Positions 57,006 through 64,000 of a stretch of 64,000 nt of DNA are shown here, piece by piece (within the stretch, counting starts at the first letter, position 1; each line of letters opens with the position of its first letter). Source of the stretch: Thermoascus crustaceus (Eukaryota; Ascomycota; Eurotiomycetes; Eurotiales; Thermoascaceae); the NCBI GenBank assembly GCA_001599835.1, contig BCIC01000002.1, positions 4,672,619 to 4,736,618 on the forward strand. Direction: 5' to 3'. The position numbers were made by a program, and so were the translations under genes. Below the pieces are notes generated by a model. That model was not told the DNA's origin, did no database searches, and saw only the letters and a list, made by a program, of their open reading frames with translations.

Positions 57006-58384
57006 ATGCCCAAGCACATCCTCATCGTCGGCGCCGGTCTCGGCGGGCTCAGCGCGTCGCTCGCCCTGCGACAAGACGACCACAAAGTCACCATCATCGA
57101 CTCAGCGCCTGAATTTGCTGAAGTGCGTATCCAGCCTGTATCCATGTTCAAAAACAAGACGTATATGCTGACATACAACCAGGCCGGCGCCGGCATCCGT
57201 GTTCCCCCCAACACCTCCCGCCTCCTCCTCCGCTGGGGCGTCGACCTCGAGCACATGAAGAAGTCCGTCCTGCGCCGCTACCAGTTCCTGCGCTGGCAGG
57301 ACGGCAAGAGGATCACCACCTTCGCCTTCGACGACATCGCCGCCGTGCACGGCGCGCCGTACTACCTGGTCCACCGCGCCGACCTGCACGCGGCGCTGCT
57401 GGACGCCGCGAAGAGGGCCGGCGTCGAGATCCATACGAAGCAGAATGTCGTGAGGTATGATTTCGAGGCGCCCAGCGCGACGACGACGGATGGGAAGACG
57501 TGGGAGGCTGACCTGATTGTGTGCGCGGATGGTCAGTTCGAGTGTGATAAGATCTGATACTCGAGTATATAAAGCTTAACAGGTCTGCAGGAATCAAATC
57601 AGCCGCACGCCCCCTCCTGACCGGCCAGCCTGATCGCCCCCGGGACACGGGCGACGTGGCCTACCGCATCCTGATCCCAGGCGAAGATCTCCTGGCCGAC
57701 CCTGACCTCGCCAGCCTGATCACCGACCCGGCCAACACCTCGTGGTGCGGCCCCGAAGCGCACCTCGTCGGCTACCCGATCCGCAACGGCGAGCTCTACA
57801 ACATCGTCGTCTGTGCGACCTCGCACGGCGAAACGACCGACGAGGCCTGGGTCGTGCAGGGCTCGAGCGAGGAGCTCTGCCAGCGCTTCAGCGCCTGGGA
57901 ACCGCGCGTCCAGAAACTCTGCAAGCTCACCCGGGGATTCATGAAATGGCGTCTCTGCGACCTCCCCATCCTCTCGACCTGGGTCCATCCCTCGGGAAAG
58001 GCCTGTCTGCTCGGCGACTCGTGCCACCCGATGCTGCCCTACCTCGCGCAGGGGGCGGCCCAGGCGGCCGAGGACGCGGCCGCCCTGCGCCAGTGTCTGG
58101 CGACCCACGAGGATGACATGCTCGCGGCGCTGGAGCGGTACGAGGCCATCCGGCGGCCGCGCGCGTCGCTGATCCAGGCCAAGACGCGCGAGCACCAGTA
58201 TATCCTGCACATCGACGACGGGGAGGAGCAGCGCGAGCGGGACCAGCGGATGGCGCTGGACGCGGAGGTCAACCCCGTCTTCTGGGGGTATGAGAAGCGG
58301 CGGAAGTGGCTGTTCAGCCATGACGCGGATGTGCTGAAGGAGCAGGATCCGGAGGTGGTTGCGCAGGCGGCTGCATCTCTATAA
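57006..58384 (+). CDS. FAD-dependent monooxygenase, salicylate hydroxylase-like
   Basis: Three exons (57006-57122, 57183-57531, 57591-58384) give 419 residues. The dinucleotide-binding motif GAGLGG is at residues 9-14. It is followed by the family segments AGAGIRVPPNTSRLL and YLVHRADLHAALLDAA. The second FAD motif is LLGDSCHPMLPYLAQGAAQA, where GD contacts the flavin ribityl chain and PYLAQG is the signature of aromatic-acid hydroxylases. The C-terminal part ends with VNPVFWGYEKRRKWLF, also family-typical. Salicylate hydroxylases decarboxylate and hydroxylate salicylate to catechol, but many fungal paralogues act in secondary metabolism, so the substrate stays open. It is about 620 nt downstream of, and co-oriented with, the enol-lactonase-like gene. 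Confidence 0.92.
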
Positions 58385-59252
58385 TCTGTAGATAGAATTC
58401 CGTGTCTTGCGTATTGCTTAGAATCTTGCCATAGCGTGCATCATGATATTGAGCCCTGTTTTCGTACATACTCAAGAGTCATGTCGTGCCATCTATAGAA
58501 TATGCGAATCAGGAGAGCTTTGCTCAGTCAGTAAGGAGTCAAATAGATAGATAGGCTATGTACAGTACTTGACTAACGTAGATAGATACCTATCTCTCTG
58601 AACTGGACGATCCCTAGCTTAAAGCGAACAGCCATTCTCGAAATACGGTATCTATACATATTTTCGATAGCATCGACATTTCAGAACTTCCATGGATTTC
58701 ATTCAGAACCTTTGGTAAAGTCTCCCTTCAGGGATGTAAAAACTAAGAGCCGCATCTGCTGCTTCAGAATTATAATCGTGGAAAAAAAAAAGCGAACAGT
58801 ATGAATAGACTTAGGGCTTGTTTCAATTACCCGGATAGGAAAACGGCAGCATATCTGATATGATTGGATTTACGTCATGCCGTCCGACCCCGCGATCACA
58901 GACCATGTAACCCCGCGCTAAAGATGAATCTATATTAAAACCGGTGATAGTCAGTCTCTTGATATAGATATCAATCTCACTGTATATCTTTCCCCGCTCG
59001 AATGACAAACCTGGCCCGAGACGAGATATCTATGAACTCTTTTGTACGGATACGAGACACGACCAAGCAGCATCTATCCTTAGGATCGGTTCAAGGACAC
59101 CTAATAATATGCACCTCCGCCCGAGCAGCTCGCTCAGAGCTTCTTCGGCCTCGAATTTTATCTCTAAGCGTTCTCCTCATTCTCTCGTCAGCTCGAGCAC
59201 CATCAACATCAACATCAACAGACGAATACCAAACCGCCCGTCTCTTTCCCCC
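58385..59252. other. Intergenic region
   Basis: AT-rich. The last part (59109-59252) is open in frame with the VOC gene and may be an N-terminal extension of it. Confidence 0.45.
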
Positions 59253-59862
59253 ATGATAGTGACAATGTCAATATCGACAGACTCAAAATCACCATCACCG
59301 CCTCTCCCTCCCCTCTCGCACATCCTCGAAACATGCCTCTACGTCCGCGACCTGCCCGCATCGGTCAAGTTCTACAGAGATAACTTTCTGCTGGAGCCGT
59401 TTCTCGAGTCTGTCAGTTCCCCCCATCCTACCCTACCCTACCCTACCCGAATTTTACATCATATATATATAACACTGACAGAAGAGCGTAACTACAAAGC
59501 CCCGCATGTCCGGCTTCTCCCTCGGCACGACGACCCTCCTCCTCTTCCAACTCGGCCAAACCGCCTCGGACACTCACACCCCCTCAGGCCTGATACCCGG
59601 CCATGGACCCAGCGAACCCATCACGACATCTCTCCTTGACATCCGCGCCCCCGGCGCCAACGACATCAGTCTCAAGCAGCATTTCTGTCTTGCGGTGCGC
59701 GAGCCGGAGGATGTGGCGAGGTGGGAGGAGCATTTGAGACGGAGGGGGGTGAAGGTTACGGGAAGGATGGAGTGGGATAGGGGTGGAAGGAGTGTGTATT
59801 TTGAGGATTTGGATGGGCATGTCGGGGAGGTTGGGTCGAGGGGGGTTTGGGGGCATTATTAG
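59253..59862 (+). CDS. VOC-superfamily (glyoxalase/bleomycin-resistance fold) protein
   Basis: Exon 1 (59253-59411) and exon 2 (59500-59862) are joined by an 88-nt intron (GTCAGT...AAAG), giving 173 residues and a smooth family match: HILETCLYVRDLPASVKFYR-DNFLLEPFLES-PRMSGFSLGTTTLLLFQLG. An upstream acceptor (CTGACAG at 59475-59481) would insert six residues (KSVTTK). The C-terminal half has HFCLAVREPEDVARWEEHLR and SVYFEDLDGHVGEV, the beta-alpha-beta metal-binding repeat of VOC proteins. An in-frame ATG at 59109 would add 48 residues rich in Ser/Arg and without acids, resembling a mitochondrial presequence. Possible functions include lyase, isomerase or dioxygenase chemistry on a small substrate; extradiol ring cleavage is not supported by length. 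Confidence 0.85.
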
Positions 59863-60468
59863 CTTAGCCTTTTTTCCGAAGGGGATGAGATGGGGAAGTT
59901 GAGAAGATGGTGTATAGTATGAGGATCTACGTCTTGGTTAAACTGGTTCTCTGATTCTGATAAATAATGAGTGCGGATTCGTAGAGACGGGTGACACGAG
60001 AAAGGTCAACCGGGACTGGGGCGCTCGGGTTAAAAGTTTGTACACATATTACAACGGGATGTACCGCAGACATAGGGCTAACACAGGCTACGGGAAAACA
60101 TTTCATCACCTTCATCAATTATCTAGGAATCGCCGTAACTCATACGACTAGAGTACATCATATTGTACATGGCGCGGCCTGAGACCTTCTATGCCATCAA
60201 GACGCCGGAAGTAGAGTGGAGATGGGTGCCCCGGTGTGAGAGGCCGGGGTGAGGTGCGCAAGGGAGATTAGGTAGGAGAGAGAGGTAGTTAGTGACGTCA
60301 GGGAGAGAGATGAAGATGATTTTGTAGCGGCGAATACCGGACACATGAGACACAAAAAAAAAACATCAAACACGTAAATGGTCATACTATGCAAAAGACA
60401 CGCTCGAAAGGCAACACCCTCCCCCAAAGGAAAGTGAGAGATTACGGACGATGGATCGCATCAGCAGC
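59863..60468. other. Convergent intergenic region
   Basis: 3' flanks of the VOC gene and hsp60. No gene. Confidence 0.5.
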
Positions 60469-62388
60469 TTAGAACATGCCGCCGCCCATGCCACCCATGC
60501 CGCCCATACCAGCACCAGGGACGGCCGGGCCCTTCTCCTCAGGGGCCTCGACGATGGCAACCTCGGTGGTACCGAGCAGAGAGGCAACACCGCTGGCGTC
60601 AACCAGAGCAGTGCGGACGACCTTGAGCGGGTCAACGATACCGGCCGCGATCATGTCGACGTACTCGCCCTTGGAGCTGTCGAAGCCGCGGTTGAAGTCG
60701 CCGGCGAACTCGTCGGTCAGCTTGCCAACGATGACGCTGCCCTCCAGACCGGCGTTCTCGACAATGGTGCGAGCGGGGCGGGTGATGGCGTTCTTGATGA
60801 TGCTGACACCAAGCTTCTGGTCGAAGTTGGCGGTCTGGACGTCGTTGAGACCGTTGGCGGCAGCCTTGAGCAGGGCAGTACCACCACCGGGCAGGATACC
60901 CTCCTCGACGGCAGCGCGGGTGGCGTTCAGGGCGTCCACGATGCGGTCCTTCTTCTCACCGACCTCAACCTCGGAGGCACCGCCGACCTTGATGACGGCA
61001 ACACCGCCGGAGAGCTTGGCAAGACGCTCCTGGAGCTTCTCGCGCTCGTAGTCAGAGGTGGACGGGTCGGCCATGACGCCGCGGATCTGCTCGCAGCGCT
61101 GGGCGATGGCGTCCTTGCTGCCCTCGCCGTTAAGGATGATGGTGTCCTCCTTGGTGATGGTGATGGAGCCGGTGGAACCGAGCATGTCGGGGGTGAGCTT
61201 CTCGAGCTTGATGTCGAGCTCGTCGGTGAAGACGGTGGCGTTGGTGAGGATACCAATGTCACCGAGGATGCTCTTGCGGTTGTCACCGAAGCCAGGGGCC
61301 TTGACGGCGGCCACCTGGAGCTGGCCCCGCAGCTTGTTCAGGATGCAGACAGCCAGGGCCTCACCCTCGATGTCCTCAGCAATGATGACCAGAGGGCGAC
61401 GGAGCTGAGTGGAAGCCTCGAGGGCGGGGATGATGTCCTGGACGGCGGAGATCTTCTTCTCCGACAGCAGGATCAGAGGCTTCTCGAACTCGACCTTCTG
61501 GGACTTGGGGTCGGTGATGAAGTAGGCCGAGGTGTAACCACGGTCGAAGCGCATGCCCTCGGTGACCTCGAGCTCGTCCTCAATGGTCTTGCCCTCCTTG
61601 ACGGTGATCACACCCTCCTTGCCAACCTTCTCCATGGCGCTGGAGATCAGCTTACCAACGTGAGTGTCGCCATTGGCGGAGATGGTAGCGACCTGGGCGA
61701 CCTCCTCGGTGGTGGTGATGTCGCGCTTGTTCTTCTGGAGGTAGTCGACGACGGCGTTAACGGCCGCCTGGGTACCGCGGCGCAGGTCCATGGGGTTGCA
61801 GCCGGCGGCGACGTTCTTGACGGTCTCGGAGAAGATGGCGCGGGCCAGGACGGTAGCGGTGGTGGTACCGTCACCGGCAATCTCGTTGGTCTTGGAGGCG
61901 ACATCTTGGAGCAGACGGGCTCCCAGGTTCTCGAACTTGTCCTGGAGAGTAATGGACTTGGCCACGGTGACACCGTCTGTTGCGGATCAGCGCCAATTCA
62001 CACAAGCAACCCCGCAGGCCATGCCGGCAGTGCCGGATCACTTACCCTTGGTGATCTTGGGAGAGCCGTAGCTCTGCTCGATCAGCACATTGCGACCCTT
62101 GGGGCCCAGGGTGGAGGAGACAGCTTTGGCAAGAGTGTCAATGCCCTTGAGGAGCTGGGCGCGGCCCTCAACACCGAACTTGAGCTCCTAGAAGGAGTTA
62201 GAGTGTGTACCGAGGGATTGACGTAGGTGCTGGCCCTAGCTCCGTCACCGGGAGCGCTGGGCCTGACGACGTACCTTGTGAGCGAATCTCTGCTGCTGCA
62301 GGCTCAGGCCAGTAGCTCTGTACTTGGGGAAAGACGCCCGCTTAGCAGCGGACGACAGGATGGTCCTGGAGGACATGGCGCGCTGCAT
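60469..62388 (-). CDS. hsp60: Mitochondrial chaperonin Hsp60
   Basis: Three exons (62388-62275, 62187-62046, 61976-60469) give 587 residues. Exon 1 is a mitochondrial presequence (Arg/Ser/Ala-rich, ending QQQRFAHK). Exon 2 carries ELKFGVEGRAQLLKGIDTLA and LGPKGRNVLIEQSYG. Exon 3 has the ATP-binding GDGTTTATVLARAI, GGGTALLKA-type group I signature residues and the conserved C-terminal GGM repeat ending GGMGGGMF. It folds imported proteins in the mitochondrial matrix as a tetradecamer with Hsp10. The ATG at 62388 is preferred; a second at 62376 is four codons on. Coding density and codon use look like those of a highly expressed housekeeping gene. It is not functionally linked to the catabolic region to its left. 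Confidence 0.98.
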
Positions 62389-63820
62389 CTTGGTGACGGA
62401 AGACAGGGAGGACTGGACGAGAGGGAAGAGGGGACGAGAAGCGCGGGAGAGAAACGGAGGAGAGAGTCTACCCAAGCCGGAACACCCAGAACAAAGGCAG
62501 AGAGGTGATGGGCAGAGAAGAAGAAGAAGAATTGGGAGGGAGAGGATGGGGAAGATGAAGCTCCAGACTCGAAAATTTTCCAGGCGTTTCGAGATCCCCG
62601 GATGTCTTGGCGGCAGAACCGCCTAGAAGGTCACGTGGGTCTGGAGTTCGTTTCCGTTTGCTCCATCCAGTATCATGGTCCGGCGAAGATCTCTGTTCAT
62701 ATCTGTTTATTTGTATATTGGTATTCTATATACCTGAAGACAAAGTCAGCCTCTCAGTAGATCTGTTGTGTCCTGATATCTTGTATACTTCAGTGCCATG
62801 GCCTCAACCATCCCAGACAGGAAGCTTAGAGCTTCATCAACCAGCTATACCATGTGAGCCAGAATCAACATCCAGTTCATCTTCATGCTGGAAGCTGAAA
62901 TAGTCATCCTCACCGCCTCCTCCACAATCCGGTCTGGTGCTGCTCTGCCAGTGATGGCCAGCACGGTGAAAACCTGCACCTGCTTCACCTTCCTTGCACT
63001 TTTCCCTCTCTTTCTCATAATCTTGACTCTCTCAGCATCCACCTTCTCATCGTCAGATTCAGTATAGTCAATATTTGATATCCAGAGGCACAGACTAGCA
63101 TCGTTCTAATATATCTATAGAGTCAGTGGTTTAGCATTCTTGCACAGTTCTCTCACACTTTTTCAGCATCATCTCAGCGCTCTTCCGCATCTGCAGCTCC
63201 ATGTGCGCTGTACATGAATCTTTGTTGCTATCCAGGAACACGTGTAATGTTATGTCCATCTTGCTGGTGGCTCGGCCACAGAACACGTTGCTTTTGTCTT
63301 AGATATCTGTTGGCCTCCTGGAGACCTGTACCGTGACTGCTCGATATTGATCATCTTTGGAAGCTTCTGAGGAACAGAAAGAAAGAAGGTGCTAAAGTTC
63401 AACTTCATTGCTTGCTAGCTACAACGGGATCCAGAACCAGTCTGCCTGACCGCGTCGACGGTAAGATCCGCCCTCGATGATCATCAGTCGCCCAGCTGAA
63501 GTACAGGAGACCAAGATTTCCAGCGCGAATAACCAGAGCGATAAACAAGAGACCAGAAACAAAGGAGTACAACTCGGGTATTCGGCTCAGAGAGTCCCAA
63601 GGACTACCAGAACGCCGAAAGGACGCGTGAAGCCAACGATCGAGTCACAACAAGAAAAACATCAAAGCTAGAAGTTATTCGGGAAATGAAAGACTTGGGA
63701 AACACCAAAAAAGCGTGTCTGAAGACGGACCATCACCAGAAAATCAGTTGCCCGGGGGACGATGCTAACTGTGGACCAGTGCCTCCACCGCGAACAGCCG
63801 CTTCTGTCGTCCAGATCACC
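62389..63820. other. Intergenic region upstream of hsp60
   Basis: 1.4 kb. The hsp60 leader is pyrimidine-rich on the coding strand. GAAAATTTTC at 62571-62580 is palindromic but does not have the spacing of a standard heat-shock element. A minus frame at 63042-62845 and a plus frame at 63477-63671 have no recognisable family. Confidence 0.4.
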
Positions 63821-64000
63821 TTAGGAAAGCATATTCGGATCTTCCATCGAATCCGGCCACATCATGCCCGAATATGGATTCATGTGCCCGTCCGGGAAGA
63901 GCGGGTTCTCGATGATGTTGGTATTGGACGAATTGAGGACTGCAGGATTGAACATGGACGGTGGTTCCAGCATCTGATTGTCGTCTATGTGGTGAAATTC
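63821..64000 (-). CDS. C-terminal end of a probable transcription factor (partial)
   Basis: The last 59 codons plus TAA (63823-63821) of a minus-strand gene running off the right edge. The residues are Asn/Pro/Met-rich (MFNPAVLNSSNTNIIENPLF, then MNPYSGMMWPDSMEDPNMLS), the composition of the acidic tail of fungal zinc-cluster regulators. Identity cannot be fixed from this fragment. Its frame is open throughout. Confidence 0.55.
   Translation of the reverse strand, partial: EFHHIDDNQMLEPPSMFNPAVLNSSNTNIIENPLFPDGHMNPYSGMMWPDSMEDPNMLS

Noticed and set aside
59420..59449. CCCTA repeats resembling telomere sequence
   Set aside because: Only about three to four imperfect units within a short intron; coincidental pyrimidine-rich stretch.
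60451..62226. 591-codon plus-strand frame over hsp60
   Set aside because: Leu/Gly/Asp-rich antisense shadow of the hsp60 codons.
62560..62660. GAA/TTC-type motifs upstream of hsp60 as a heat-shock element
   Set aside because: The GAAAATTTTC palindrome has the wrong spacing and no run of three alternating NGAAN units was seen.

Overview
The window is filamentous ascomycete nuclear DNA, most likely from Aspergillus or a close Eurotiales relative. Genes have short introns (about 50-100 nt, GTATGT/GTAAGT-type donors, CAG/TAG acceptors) and monocistronic spacing. Families present include DUF3659/DUF6987, fungal-specific transcription factors, rhodopsin-domain membrane proteins and a Tad-type LINE. 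No tRNA, rRNA or CRISPR was seen. Exon boundaries given here were read by eye from splice signals and frame continuity. No transcript or database evidence was available.

Layout. 1.1-2.4 kb: a broken Pth11/rhodopsin-like gene with a 12-bp pyrimidine minisatellite in an intron. 3-10 kb: five small hydrophilic, repetitive or amphipathic proteins, including a DUF3659/DUF6987 protein and a divergent pair sharing a C-terminal motif. 10.2-14.0 kb: the most striking gene. It encodes a 1226-residue secretory-type haem peroxidase, cyclooxygenase-like in its motifs, then a membrane anchor, then a P450 whose I-helix looks like prostacyclin synthase. 16.7-18.0 kb: an alpha/beta hydrolase of the haloacetate dehalogenase/epoxide hydrolase type with an apparent 10-nt micro-exon. 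18.7-20.2 kb: a conserved-looking hypothetical. 20.7-22.2 kb: a 5'-truncated LINE with a 13-bp target-site duplication and a 470-base assembly gap. 22.5-25.5 kb: a hypothetical with an apparent frameshift. 26.3-26.8 kb: a GFA-type zinc protein. 28.5-29.0 kb: a frameshifted small gene. 30.8-31.3 kb: a Cys-rich GPI-type protein. 32.5-37.4 kb: a multi-exon hypothetical and a transcription-factor-like protein with no zinc finger. 37.4-40.2 kb is gene-poor.

40-60 kb looks like a catabolic neighbourhood: secreted SGNH esterase, zinc alcohol dehydrogenase, ACS/Dal5-family MFS transporter, secreted beta-lactamase-fold hydrolase (probably damaged), salicylaldehyde/vanillin-type aldehyde dehydrogenase, Zn2Cys6 regulator, enol-lactonase-like hydrolase, salicylate hydroxylase-like FAD monooxygenase and a VOC protein. 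Together these suggest ester cleavage, uptake, alcohol to aldehyde to acid oxidation, then hydroxylation of an aromatic acid. No ring-cleavage dioxygenase is present in the window. The right end carries mitochondrial hsp60 and the 3' end of another probable regulator.
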